From Cryptomeria japonica (taxonomy: Eukaryota > Streptophyta > Pinopsida > Cupressales > Cupressaceae), in assembly GCF_030272615.1 (NCBI RefSeq), contig NC_081410.1, forward strand, positions 125,524,140 to 125,588,139: a DNA stretch of 64,000 bases. Reading direction: 5' to 3'. A model generated the notes under the pieces. The model worked only from the letters and a program-made list of their open reading frames with translations. It had not been told where the DNA came from and searched no databases. Shown piece after piece: positions 21,990 to 33,593 of this stretch (positions within the stretch are counted from its first letter, which is position 1; each line of letters starts with the position of its first letter). The position numbers were made by a program, and so were the translations under genes.

Positions 21990-24240
21990 GGAAGATTTTC
22001 TCTCGACTTTTAAAAATCTTGACCGCTCTCTATGAGTCGGTTTTGCCACCTTATGCATCTATGTACAAACAAATACTGTCCCTTGATTGTCTGATTTACC
22101 CTATACAAATCTCTCAAATGCAACTCTTTTAGCATTGGCATCACTCCCTTGTGTAGCTTTGGTAATTTTTCAAGTTGTGTAAACCACACAATGTACAGTT
22201 GTTCCAATCTGGGAAAACTCTGTATCCTACCAAACTCGCAGGGGAACTCTTTGCAGAGTCTGTTTTCACAAAGTAGCAAAATCTTAAATTGAATAATTTA
22301 TCCAGCCTTGAGTACTCAATACAATCACAACCAACCAGGGTTGTACAAAAGATTTGCAAAACTGCATAGAAATTCTGAGGGAAGGTAGTAAGTTAATTTC
22401 ATCATTTTCACTCATATTTGCCATGTTGCCAGGAAGACTAGTTAAGAGATTGATTCTGATTAGCTAAGTTGAGCCGCCGCATCTTGTGCATACCGCCAAA
22501 TACACCCTATGCAATTCCTTGCCCTTCATATGCAATTGTCATGTGGGCTTTCATCTCTTGGAGCTTTCTCAAACCCTTCATATCCCCAAACGTCAATGCA
22601 TTGCCTCCCAACAAATCATAATCTCCCACCTGGAGAATCTGCAAAGATTTAAGCAAAGTAACTCCATTAGGCAGAAGTTTTGTTTCAGCGATTGTAGATG
22701 AGTCTAAATGTGTTAAACGCTTGACATGACCAATCCCCCGAGGTAGCTTTTCCATGTGGCAATAACTCACATTCAAATACTGCAAATGGTGAAGGTGGTT
22801 AATGGATTCGGGTAGCTCTTCTATCTTTGATCCTTCTACATTTAGAAACCTTAAATGTTTCAAAACCCCTCAATTGTTTGGCAATGCTCTGATTACGGTA
22901 TAACTCAAATCCAGGACTCACAAATACTGCAGATGGATAAAATATTTGGAAACAATATGTGTAAGATTTTTGTTACCCACAATGAGCAAGGTGCCAAGAT
23001 ATTGTATTCCTGGGCTGGTTTCATGGGTGATGGTCAAGCCACTTTCCATCAGAGAATTTTTTTCGTTTCCCACGGGAATATTACAGAGGAAATTCATCCA
23101 ATTCATTTCTAGCTTGGAAGACACATTTCGTCTCCTGCCCTGACTTTGTGAGAGTGAAATCCAGCAGATCATGCATCTTACAGTACTTAACTATTCTCCT
23201 GGGGTCAACATGGGGGGCTTCAAGGAGAAAACTGCTAGCAAGTTGGTTGAGATAACCACGCCCTATATCTAGAGCCTCTCTCTTCGAATCACTAAGAACA
23301 AACTCTTCTGCAATCCAAAGCTTGATTAAATATTGGCAATCTATGTGACAGTCTTCAGGGAACATGGAGCTGTAAAAAAAAGAAAAGCTTAAAATTAAAA
23401 GGCAACTCATCATAACTTATCTGTAAAACTAGCATCACTTCCTCCCCATTGTCCTCCATCTAGTTGAGGGGAAGCAGTACATCATTCCATCCACTAGGAA
23501 GCAGTTTTGTGACCATGAATGTTGCTACTGTTTTGATTTCCAAGGGTATATTTGCACATTTCCTTGCAAATTTTTTAAGCAACATTTTGCAATTCCTCAG
23601 GAGAAAAGTCATCATGTTGTGGAAAAGCATAAAGACAGAATAATTTCACACTTTTTTCCTTTGATAAATGTGGCATTGCATACATCTTGTAGTTCTCTCA
23701 CATGCCCTCCACTACCTTCCTGTTGCATGTGTTCATTATTATTTTACAGCAATCCTCTTCCGACACTCCAAGGAAATCCAGCGAATGTCTCCCATTCCAA
23801 ACATCATCTAGCATTATAACACTTCTTCTTTCCTTCAAATGATGAAAGATACAATTTTTGGCTTCTTCTATGCATAAACTTGTCATGTCAGGAAGCTTCA
23901 ACTCTCTACCTAATCTCTCTTGTACTTGTTTATAGAGTAATTCTAAAATATAGTTAGTTATGCCCAAATTTCAAAATTTTGCCTCTTTCAAAACCCTAAG
24001 TAAGAAGCAGGGTCTTGCCAAGCCCGCCCATACCAATGACAATAATGAGTGAAGAATTGGCTTCTTCCAATACCCAGCTGCAAACTAGAGCAACGTTGTC
24101 TTCCAAACCTACAATTTTGATGTGTCATGCAACAGAATTGACCTTTGCAAGCTAATTTGTACTTCAATAATGGAAGATGGGTGCAGATCTGAATAGGCAT
24201 TTCTAGCAAGATTGAAAGCTTGAGAAAGGTTTTTGAGTCT
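21990..24240 (-). pseudogene. NB-ARC/LRR disease-resistance pseudogene
   Basis: This minus-strand gene relic follows the order of a plant nucleotide-binding, leucine-rich-repeat immune receptor. The P-loop G-M-G-G-L-G-K-T is at 24011-24034 and kinase-2 L-D-D-V-W at 23797-23811, followed by an RNBS-B-like stretch. There is a degraded GLPL region near 23530, M-F-P-E-D (RNBS-D) at 23351-23365 and M-H-D-L-L at 23162-23176. Leucine-rich repeats run from about 22863 to 22010. The kinase-2 motif ends in Trp and no TIR is visible, which points to the CC (CNL) class, but a coiled-coil N-terminus is not preserved. Several frameshifts and stops separate the blocks, for example after the P-loop and inside RNBS-D, so it is a pseudogene unless introns are hidden here. 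Such receptors sense pathogen effectors in the cytoplasm. Confidence 0.88.
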
Positions 24241-25950
24241 AAATATTCTACTCATTAACTGGCTTACCCTTTTCCCGATAATTTGGTTTTTGGTAGGGTT
24301 TCAGGGCCTCTTTATTTTTTTATTTTCACTCCCAGATGATAGAGCTCAGCGTAAAGAGTTGATCAACCTACCGACTAGCTACAGTGGGCTAGCTCTTGGA
24401 ACTATTTGGACTTTCTTTTTTTTAGCAATGTGATATGAATGCATGAATTGTAAAAGGAAGAGGGATTTCTCTCTTAAAGAAATTTTTGCAATTTCTCTCT
24501 TAAAGAAATTTTTGGAATTTCTTTAATTAAAGAGTCTTTTATGTTATAAAATAAAATTTTAAGATTTTAGTTGAGAGGATTAGTCACAATAAGAATAGAG
24601 ATGTTTATGAATATAATAGATGGAAGATCTATTAAGTCAATGATAGTCTATGAGGCAACACCACATTGTGAAGTTGAAAACTTTTCCAATTTTTTCCACC
24701 CAAACTTCATTGAATAAATCTTGGAAAGAACTCGCTATTTAAGAATTTTTGTAGTTGATTCTAGTGTCATTGTATGTTTTGTCATCTAAAATAAAGTGAT
24801 ATTCCATTTCCATAGCCCTTGTTGTGTACAATAAGACAAACCTTCTCTTCCAAACTTTTAGTCATTTCCACCTCCCCATTTCATATCGAAGATGATGTTA
24901 GTTAGTCGTCTATTGTGCAGTGAGAATCTTTGATCCATGGGATATTGGTCTATTGTAAGACACATCTTTATAAAAACTCATTTATCTTACATTACACAAC
25001 CTTATGTCATGTATCTTTATAAATCTATCACATTGATTTAGAGTAAGGAATTGTTCAAGTTAATAGGTCTTTTATTACTTGGAATTAATATTGGATGTCA
25101 TGATAATTAGACAAAAGTAGTGGGAGCTCATTGGTTAACATTTAGGATTAAATGGTCTAGCCAATGTAATGAGGATTAGAATTAGAATCAATGATGCGCG
25201 ATTTTTCACCTAATTTTAAACAACTATAGTATCATAGGTTGGATATCTACATTGCATATTAGCTATGCAATACAAATTTCATTGTATTTAAAGCATTGCA
25301 TCATGTGATATCAATAGTTATACATGACCAAGTATATTGCACATAATTACCTGTCATCTCTTGAGTCCTTGTTCTAATTTTTTTAAATTAGATATTAAGG
25401 GTTTTCTCAAAGAAGAAGATATTGGCCTACAAAACTCCTTAAAAGTGTTCAACAATATTTGTTTGATACATTTAGATTCAAAATAGTGGAGAAAATATAT
25501 TGTCATGGATGAAAACTATATAAATTAAATGCATGACTAGGGACTAAATATGTGTATGTAGATTGATTTCTTGGGTGCATAAACAATGCTTAGAGTTCTA
25601 TAAATAATGCTTAGAGTTCTATATACAATTTTATAGTTTAATAACATCCATATGATGAGGTCCAACTACAAGTATGTTGATGAAATTTTTGTGTATAGTG
25701 ATGTTCTTTTGTAATAACATTCACCATACACATTGTATCAATGAGCACTCCCCGTGAGAGTTTGTCCTTGTTTTTTGTTGTATTGTTTAATTGATTATCA
25801 GATGATTTTATGATATCACTTGAGGTAAAGGTAATGTCACGCTCATGTCTAGGCTTAGATTTCTCTAGGTCTATCAAGTTCACAACATTGTTTTATTCAA
25901 GCAAGTCATTATTGGTTATATGACTACCATCTTTGAGCTCGAAAATAATA
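24241..25950. other. AT-rich spacer, nothing recognised
   Basis: No domain-bearing frame is found on either strand. The start may include the lost N-terminus of the resistance gene (minus strand, 24250-24300). A short duplication, AATGCTTAGAGTTCTAT, occurs at about 25587 and 25608. Confidence 0.55.
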
Positions 25951-25958
25951 GTCAAATA

Positions 25959-26960
25959 TGTAACATGCTAACTAAATCAAAAATAAAAGTTAAGGAGATA
26001 TGCATTTAATTTTCACAAATAATAAACTTTCATGCTAGCTTATATCAAAAAAATTGAAACTTTTCTATTTATTCTTAAACTAGAATAGAAATGTAATCTA
26101 TCTTCATTTGCATAAAATGTCGATTAATCAAGACAATTATCCTTTTTCCTTTTCATAAAATAAAATGCAATAAGTAGGAGATGGTTAGAGTTTACTAATG
26201 ATTTACTTTCCAATCTAGAATCTCATACAAGTCTCAGCTTAGTTTGCAAAAGGGAGAGCATCATCATGATGCTTTAACTCCAACCACAGACCTGGTGGTC
26301 CCTCGCATGCAGAACCCTATGCCACCTTGGCCAAGGTTTATAAAGTTGTGACCATGTTATATGTATTATCAATTTTCACCACCCTACTCAACTTATTCAT
26401 CTTTTACTCAAGTTCGGATTGACCTAAGTAGGTAGACTCAATCACTATGACATGCCAACTGCATTTTGTCAACTACTCAGAGGATATTAAGAGGTTCTAC
26501 TCTCTTCATGACACAAAGTATTCTTCTAAATCGACATCAATGTATGCATATGCTATGGCTTGACACAATGAATGTGTACATGTGTATGCATATGTGCACA
26601 TACACGTATACATGCATGTGTCTCCTTTTTTAATTGGCACATTGCACATGTGCATGTCTGTGCATTCTTGCACATACATGCATACTTGCATGTGCTCCTT
26701 TAGTTTTTATTTTATTTATACATTTATTATAATCCATGATTCCTTATAATACTCAAATTGTTTGACCATTACCTATCTTAACATTCTAGACTTACTCGTT
26801 GTTTCAAGTTCATGATAGAAACTATCCCAGATACAAAGCACAGATTGATTCCATATGATCTATTGGTCTATCAACCCCCATCTATTCTTTCACATTGTTT
26901 TACTTTAAATAGAAACAAAATTTCAGACATTCTTCATATTGCAGATTGACCTTATATATT
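25959..26960 (-). repeat. LTR-like copy, homologous to 49152-50376
   Basis: The whole kilobase aligns by eye with 49152-50376. Shared landmarks are CTAACT(A/G)AATCAAAA, AGGAGA..GTTAGAGTTTACTAATG, CACCTTGGCCAAGGTTTATAAA and ATAATCCATGATTCCTTATAAT. The other copy has two extra blocks (about 49490-49670 and 49830-49915). It has no gene content. It could be a solo LTR or one end of the chromovirus F; the ends are approximate. Confidence 0.75.
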
Positions 26961-27780
26961 CTTTAATGTTAGATAAGCTATATGAAAGCCAAACATGGTT
27001 GATCGACAACTCAGACAAGAGATGGACTTTCAAATTGCAGACTTATTACTCGTTTGACCCCATCATCAAGGTGTTGGCCTCTATGGTTTGACTGTAAAAT
27101 AATTTGATACTGCCCCTTAATACCAGAATCGGGTTGAACGGAGCATTGTCTCATATAATTTCTCCCCAAAACATTGATAATAGAAAGAATCCATGCAACT
27201 GAACATTATATGAAAGAGTATTATGCTAATAAGTCAGTCATACAACTAGCTACATTTGATAACAATAAATCAATTGCTATGCAAGTATTATAATGAAACA
27301 GTTTGATGCATGGATTACTATAAATTGCATAAGAAGCTCGACAGAGAGCAGAATATGATCATGAAAACATGCCTGATATAAAGCTTGACAGAGGCAATCA
27401 AATAGTGTCATTTCCCAGCTGAGGATTCGATCCTCCGGGTATGAGCTTCCAAACCTTCTTTCTGAGAATCACCGATTACTGTTCTTTTTACCAATATGAG
27501 TTTTAAAGACATAATGATGGTAATCCCCATCAAAAAAACTAGTCATTGTCTTTTATGGTCGAGCCCCAAAGACAAGATTAAGAATCGATTATCTTAACCA
27601 AGATCTTTTTCCAAATAGCTGTTACAACAATACTACGAATTTTCTTCCACCCACAATATGGGTGTCATCATATGAAACGTCGCTAGCTCATGATAAGCTC
27701 GACTCATTCAATGATTAATATGGAGACTACAAGTTTTAAGTCGTTTTTACTACGTCTCCTCAATTACAAATTTGAATTGT
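26961..27780. other. Spacer, nothing recognised
   Basis: Unique-looking DNA without a coding signature. A short GAGGATTCGATCCTC palindrome near 27420 was considered and rejected as a tRNA arm. Confidence 0.5.
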
Positions 27781-27869
27781 TAGACTATTGATCACATTGA
27801 TTGTTTATATATGTATGCGTGTGTCTCCTAAATTACAAATTTGAATAATGTCATTGATTGTTTATATAT

Positions 27870-28750
27870 ATAATATGTGTGTATATGTGTATATGCATAT
27901 ATTTACGTATATGCATATACATGCATACATGAATATGTATATGTATACATATATATACATATACATATACATATGATACATATATATATATATATACACA
28001 TATATACATATATATATACATACATGTATGTATGTATATATATTTATGTATATATGTACATATTTACATATATGTATATATATGCATATAGTTATACATA
28101 TATGTACATATATATGCATGCATATATATACATATATGTACATGTGTGCACATATATGTGTGTATGTATGTATGTATGTATGTATCTGTATATATAATTA
28201 TATATGTATGTATCTATATATACATATATATACAGATACATACATATATATAGATACATGCATATATACATATATATAGATACACACACATATACATGTA
28301 TGTACACACATATACATATACATATGATATATATATACACACACACATATGCATATATATGTATATATATTATATATATAATGACTCCATGATATATATG
28401 TATATATATATACATACATACATATACATATATATACATACATACATGTATAGACATGTATGTATGTATATATATATATATATATATATACATATATATC
28501 ATGGAGTCATTATATATATAATATATATACATATATATGCATATGTGTGTATATGCATATATGTATGCATATGTATGCATACATATACACACATATACAT
28601 ATGCATATGTATGTATGTACACATACATACATATACATGTGTGTGTGTTTATATGTGTATATATGTATACATATATATACATACATATATACACATATAC
28701 ATATACATATGATACATATATACATACATATATATATACACATACATGTA
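27870..28750. repeat. TATACA/TATG simple-sequence array, about 880 bp
   Basis: The stretch is almost wholly alternating purine-pyrimidine steps (TATATACA, CATACATA, TGTATGTA, short ACACAC runs). All six frames appear open and give Tyr/Ile/His/Met-rich peptides; these are artefacts of composition, not genes. The alternation and self-complementarity make extrusion of hairpins or cruciforms likely. Confidence 0.95.
28341..28550. repeat. Long inverted repeat inside the simple-sequence array
   Basis: The left arm (28341-28420) contains ATAATGACTCCATGATATAT. The right arm (about 28461-28550) contains its complement, ATATATCATGGAGTCATTAT, and the pairing continues into the CACACATATGC / GCATATGTGTG ends. 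Arms of about 80 bp surround a loop of roughly 40 bp. The non-repetitive ATGACTCCAT core shows that this is a true inverted copy and not chance pairing of TA repeats. Confidence 0.85.
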
Positions 28751-28902
28751 TTATTTTAAAATCATTCTTTATCATTTCTTCAAGCATTTAGTATTCCCCC
28801 ATAAAAAATATAAAATAAAATAAATAAAAAAGGAAAATTCTAAATCTTTTCCCTTCTTCCAAAAAAAAAAAAATTTGGGGCGTTGACCCGATTTAGTGGT
28901 TC

Positions 28903-28919
28903 GTCGGCCTTCAGCCGAC
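28903..28919. other. Small perfect stem-loop
   Basis: GTCGGC, a five-base loop CTTCA, then GCCGAC, in the leader region of element E. It is GC-rich against AT-rich surroundings. There is no T-run after it and no known role. Confidence 0.5.
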
Positions 28920-29118
28920 AAATTCATGTATTTCATCTTAAGTTTAAGTTTATTAATTTTTAAATGCATATGTTATCTTCTTTTATTAACTTAGTTTATA
29001 ACTTTATTCAAAGTGCTAATGATGTTTCTTTTCATGCTTGTGATGGTGACTTAGCTCTACCTATGTCACTCTATTCTTTGATCCCTATCGTAATATATCT
29101 TCTATCTCATAGGATATT

Positions 29119-30441
29119 TTGTTACAAGAGGATGAAATCATTGACACCTTTCTTAATGTTACTCTACCATCTCTTCATTCTAGTGCACTCCCTTCTAGAG
29201 ATGATGCATTAGTGAACGATGAGTCTCAACTCATATTTGATTCTCCAAAGGTTGATGTTGAGAAAATTCCTTCATTTAAATCATCTACATATCATGATGA
29301 GTCTATGAATGTCATTTATGTCTCTACTACCCCTAAAAGGCCTAAGAGACCAACCATTCATGTGACTACATCTAGTCCTTCTCCAAAGAAGGTAAAATCT
29401 ATTCATGGTATTCCTTTTGAAAATGACTCACCAGATATTTTTACAAGATATGCACAGTCTAAGGCTCCTTCTTATAGAATGGTAGCCCATACTTATAATA
29501 CTCAAAGAAATAAGCAACATCTTGATCATCAACAACCTTCTTTACCGCCTTCTCAACCAGATCTTCCTCAAGTACCTAAGCCTTCAGTTAAGCAATCTAA
29601 TGATTATGATCTTATTGAACAACTTCGTGTTACTCCCGCAAAGATCTCACTTTGGGATTTGCATCAGACCGCTCCAGTTTATCAAGGTATGCTACGAGAA
29701 GCTCTGCAAAAGATCTTATTGCCTTCTACTAGGACGGTAGATGTAAATATGTTGATGAATCATATCTGTGCGGATTCACTAAATATTACATTCTATCCAC
29801 ATGAACTCCCGCCTCCAGAAGTAAGAAATCAAGCAGATCCATTAATGATAATCGTTTATGTTAACGGTGTCGGCATTAGACAAACTCTCATTGATACCGG
29901 CTCAGCACTCAATGTTTGTAGTCTAGACTTATTGCCCAAAATCAAAGTGGATTCTAAGTCTCTTGCTACATCTTCCATGTTCATCTGTGGTTTTCTTAAT
30001 ACTGGTAAAACTGCTTTGGGCACTATTATTTTGCCTATAAAGGTTGGACCGGTTACTATTTCAATCCTAGTGCATGTTATGGCAGGACCTTTATCGTACA
30101 ATCTTCTCTTGGGTAGACCTTGGATTCATGCTTTAGGAGCAGTTAGTTCTACCCTTCATGGTTCTATTAAGTTTGTTGCTAACAATCAAGTAGTTACAAT
30201 CAAGGTTGATCCTAAAGCTATGCATTTATGTCAAATTGTAGCAGTTGATCATACCTCGGTTACACCTACCTTTCAAAATTATATTCCATCTTTATGTTCT
30301 AATATGCTGACAACTATTCCGATGGGCCCTCCTAAAGAGGAAAACCATGAGAAGGTTGTCCCTAAAGAAAATCCTCCTAAAATAGAAAGTCTACTCCTTC
30401 TCAATCGAATGCATTTCTTGGTGATGATTAGGGTTCCTTAG
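29119..30441 (+). CDS. Retroelement polyprotein fragment with aspartic protease
   Basis: This is the longest open frame of the window (440 codons). Residues 1-130 are a Ser/Pro/Lys-rich linker. Next comes a conserved block with D-L-I-E-Q-L-R-V-T-P-A-K-I-S (near residue 170) seen in plant Gypsy polyproteins. A retropepsin-like domain runs from about residue 235 to 350: the catalytic D-T-G-S is encoded at 29893-29904, and the flap-distal L-L-G-R-P-W-I-H-A at about 30103-30129. The enzyme would cut the polyprotein inside virus-like particles. The frame is open through the whole protease, unlike its neighbours. The first codons may not be the true start, and after 30441 the frame is broken before the G-patch. 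A role as an intact host-adopted protease is possible but unsupported. Confidence 0.82.
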   Translation: MLQEDEIIDTFLNVTLPSLHSSALPSRDDALVNDESQLIFDSPKVDVEKIPSFKSSTYHDESMNVIYVSTTPKRPKRPTIHVTTSSPSPKKVKSIHGIPFENDSPDIFTRYAQSKAPSYRMVAHTYNTQRNKQHLDHQQPSLPPSQPDLPQVPKPSVKQSNDYDLIEQLRVTPAKISLWDLHQTAPVYQGMLREALQKILLPSTRTVDVNMLMNHICADSLNITFYPHELPPPEVRNQADPLMIIVYVNGVGIRQTLIDTGSALNVCSLDLLPKIKVDSKSLATSSMFICGFLNTGKTALGTIILPIKVGPVTISILVHVMAGPLSYNLLLGRPWIHALGAVSSTLHGSIKFVANNQVVTIKVDPKAMHLCQIVAVDHTSVTPTFQNYIPSLCSNMLTTIPMGPPKEENHEKVVPKENPPKIESLLLLNRMHFLVMIRVP

Positions 30442-30556
30442 AATTTACAAGCTCCTTCATTGGAAATATAAAATCGACCCTATCCACCTTAACTTTCCCA
30501 AAGTATCATTCACACCTGCTATCAAAGATGATTATTCTTCTGTAGCGCAAGATCAT

Positions 30557-31038
30557 GTGAACACCATTGGCTACACCATTAAAGTTGATCCTCCCCCTTT
30601 GCAGGAGTTGCAATCACATTATGGTCGAGGATTTAATATTGCTTCCAAATATGGATACAAGGAGATGGTCTTGGGCACATGGGTCAAGGAGTTAAGGTCC
30701 CTTTGGAATCGAAATCACACTCTTTTACAATGGGTTTAGGTTACAAAGCTTCTCCTTTGTCTTCATCGCCTTCATTCTCTAATTTTCCTACATCTTCTTC
30801 TTCTTGTAAGCAATCAAACTCCTCTCCCCAAGAGAAAGGGATGCTTCATGCTCCTCATCCTTTATCTGATCAAGAGCTTATTTTGGTGCGGCTTCTTAAA
30901 TCCTTCTTAATTGCTCTTCCTCCTCCTACACATAATAAGTTTCCTAAAAATGATTCTTTATGTGCATACCATCAAGTTCTTGGCCATCCCACTAGTGAAT
31001 GTAAGGCCTTGAATGACAAGATTCAACAACTTCATTAA
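30557..31038 (+). pseudogene. G-patch and zinc-type C-terminal part of element E polyprotein
   Basis: A G-patch (G-F-N-I-A-S-K-Y-G-Y-K..L-G, then G-Q-G-V-K-V-P-L-E) is encoded at about 30630-30715; a one-base frame change falls in its middle, near 30679. A Ser-rich linker follows. At 30961-31002 there is C-x2-H-x4-G-H-x4-C (C-A-Y-H..G-H-P-T-S-E-C), a motif frequent in plant Gypsy polyproteins, and the frame ends at 31038. Protease followed by G-patch is the order known from betaretroviruses. The glycine spacing matches the copy at 54-167. Confidence 0.72.
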
Positions 31039-32228
31039 TCAGGTGTCATTGATCCTTCATGTATTGATATGCCTTCTTGTTCTTCTTTACATAGAAAATG
31101 ACATTAAGGTGAATCTCTATCTTGCTCTCTATCATATTTCAACCTATTATTCATTCTTATCATGTCTCTATCTCTCACCCGTAGTGGTGAATTTTTATCT
31201 CTTGCCTGTTGTGGTGACTATCCTTTTATCGCTTTTTCATGTTTTCCTAGATGGGGGCCAAACCATTTGATCTATCTCTTTTGCTCACCTTTATAGGGGC
31301 CAATCTACTACTTACCAAAATCTATCTATCTCATCACGCTATCATATGGCTATCTAGCATAATGCACTTTTCTATCCATATTGGCATATCTCATACCAAT
31401 GGTGGCCGCTTATCTTGTATTTTTTCGTAACAAGGGGATGTCCTCTAAAGCGATGTTCGTTTCTATTACGTTGTCTTATTTATCAGTTATCTTTATCTTA
31501 TCATCTGACATGTTAGTCTGCAACTAGAGTGTTTGTGATGTATCAAGTTACAATATCTATTCCAAATCTCAGCTTCATCTCATTGGGGGAAATCTCGTCT
31601 GATCAACAATAATATGCCTCCCTATCGCGACTATCTTCTTTATCTTATCTTTTGGTAGTGGTCTTCCTTCAGAGCGAGGTTGGTGCTACTTATCTTTGAT
31701 CATCTGGCATAACACAACTTGCTAGATCTATCTTTTTTATCATCATCATGACTGCTAGTGATGCATCAATCTAGTGTCTAGGTCATGTACTATCTCTTCG
31801 ACATTGATTGCTTCTCTGACTTTTGGGTGCATTCTTCCTTGAAGTGATCAATCCTTGTTTTTTTCTCTTCGTTTTAGAATTCCTCTATCTATTGTTTCTT
31901 GTTATTTTGGGGATGACACATGGTACTGAGACAACCTTTTACATCAAGGTCACTTTTACTTTGCTGACTCAAGATCATAGTTTCTCTATTTTGTGCTTTC
32001 ATGTTCTGACTCTGTTGGCATGGGATTCCCTTATTCTCTAACCATGTTCTCTCATGTAGGTTTTTCTATCTAATGCACCTGTTTTGTAGGTCTTCAACTT
32101 GGGGGCATGCTTCCTTGGCTTGGATATTTATCTTCTTTCTCTACAGTATCCTTTTGGTATCATGACGTTATTTCTTATTTAGTAGATTTCCTTTAGTGTG
32201 CATATTCATGTTCATGCATAAGCCCGCT
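31039..32228 (+). other. Element E 3' noncoding region
   Basis: About 1.2 kb with no retroelement enzyme on either strand. Pyrimidine-rich TATCT/CTTAT runs are frequent. It ends in a GGGGGCATGC-type stretch and the purine tract, which marks it as untranslated sequence before an LTR. Confidence 0.6.
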
Positions 32229-32242
32229 AAAGTGGGGCAAAA
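32229..32242 (+). promoter_or_regulatory. Element E polypurine tract
   Basis: AAAGTGGGGCAAAA sits directly before TGTAGTGTCG. It is similar to the GGGGCAAA tracts of elements B and C. Confidence 0.75.
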
Positions 32243-32758
32243 TGTAGTGTCGAAAATGGCATACCCCTTTGCAATTTGACCTACATCTTTCATAACCACT
32301 TTGGTGTCCATTCCCCTAGCACTTGAGTAGGCTCACTCCATCCCTTGCATCAGCCTTTTCCCTCTTAGGATGCTCAAGACCCCCTTTTCAACAACTCCCC
32401 CGTGGCATCAATCTTGTTAGCCACGTGTCTCCCTTATCTCCTACTATTTTTAAGTGTGAATCATTTGGACACTAGCGTGCCATGCAGATGTTTGGGCATT
32501 GTGCATTCATCCCGTGACATCTTAGCATTCAAATGTCAGTTATAAGCACGCCTTTCCACTTGTCACCTACATATGTCAGTGGAAATGGCTCCTTCCAAAT
32601 GGCTCGCCAACCCTCTTTTCCCTCCTCTTATCTCTTTTAAATCTATCTTTTCTCTCCATTCAGTATCTCTTGGTTATCCAACCTCTCTTAGACTCTCTTA
32701 CACTCGCTTTGACATAGTCAAGGCAGGGAGATCCAATGATGGACAGCCCAACCTTGCA
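32243..32758 (+). repeat. Element E 3' LTR, right end approximate
   Basis: It starts with TG after the purine tract and probably ends at a CA near 32758. The matching 5' LTR is not in the window, so the end and the target duplication cannot be confirmed. Confidence 0.5.
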
Positions 32759-33545
32759 TCTTAACGCATAAACCATGCAAAGCATACCGGTAACTGGTAA
32801 ACAATGTGCCAGAAACAACAGGAAGAATAATTGGTAACAACACAGAAAACATAATTGGTAAACGATGTGAATGAATCTTATTACAATATGAAGAATTATA
32901 CATGCTACATGTTGGATCACCATCCAGGATACAAACAATGCTTACAATGCAATTACAAGTCTATCGGTTCTATCCTAATCTGGACCTCAGCCTTCTGGCC
33001 TCAGTCCTATTGGATCAGAATCTCGTTGGTTCTACATCTTAGCTCAATCTCAATGTTTTGTCTTCAATCTTCTAATGTCTTTGTTGTCTTCAAATGATTC
33101 ACAAGCTTCCATTTATACCATCTGCAAATAATTACAACTCAATCAAGTCAGCCCAAAGACCAACCGGTTCATGAAACGTGCAACGGTAAGATGCCGGTTC
33201 AAATCACTAAGAACAATCTCCAAATCATAAATTGATGACCGACTTCCGGTAATACCGGCCAAGGCCCAAAGAAACACCTCAAACAATTCGCAAGTCACAA
33301 AGATCAACTGCAACCTGAAATCATCTTCGCTCAACATACAGCCAAGTTAACCAGTAAGAACACATCAACCAAGCTAATACTGGAATCTACATCTTACCAG
33401 AAACAAAGCCAAAAGCTATAAAACTCCAACACAACAAAAACCAAGAACAAAAGGGCATAAACCCAAAACCACAATGCTAAACACTCAAACATGAAGAAAT
33501 GTCATGCTCTCAAGCAATTCCACTGAAAACTGCCCAACTAGTAAG

Positions 33546-33593
<48 letters not shown>

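Larger units (their letters stand above)
28960..32758 (+). mobile_element. Element E: protease-bearing Gypsy-like element without pol
   Basis: A plus-strand retroelement body with a protease polyprotein (29119-30441), a G-patch (about 30610-30720) and a zinc-type motif (30961-31002). About 1.2 kb of noncoding DNA follows, then a purine tract (32229-32242) and an LTR start TGTAGTGTCG at 32243. No reverse transcriptase or integrase is present between the protease and the 3' LTR. I cannot find its 5' LTR: the simple-sequence array lies immediately upstream and may have replaced it. The element is therefore either non-autonomous by design or deleted. Protease type and motif order fit the Athila/Tat side of Ty3/Gypsy. 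Confidence 0.75.

Noticed and set aside
27410-27450. GAGGATTCGATCCTC, resembling a tRNA B box or T-arm
   Set aside because: No A box, anticodon arm or acceptor stem can be placed around it; it is a simple palindrome.
27862-28791. Many overlapping open frames of up to 231 codons on both strands
   Set aside because: They are translations of TATACA/TATG simple sequence (Tyr/Ile/His/Met/Val only) and all frames are open by composition.
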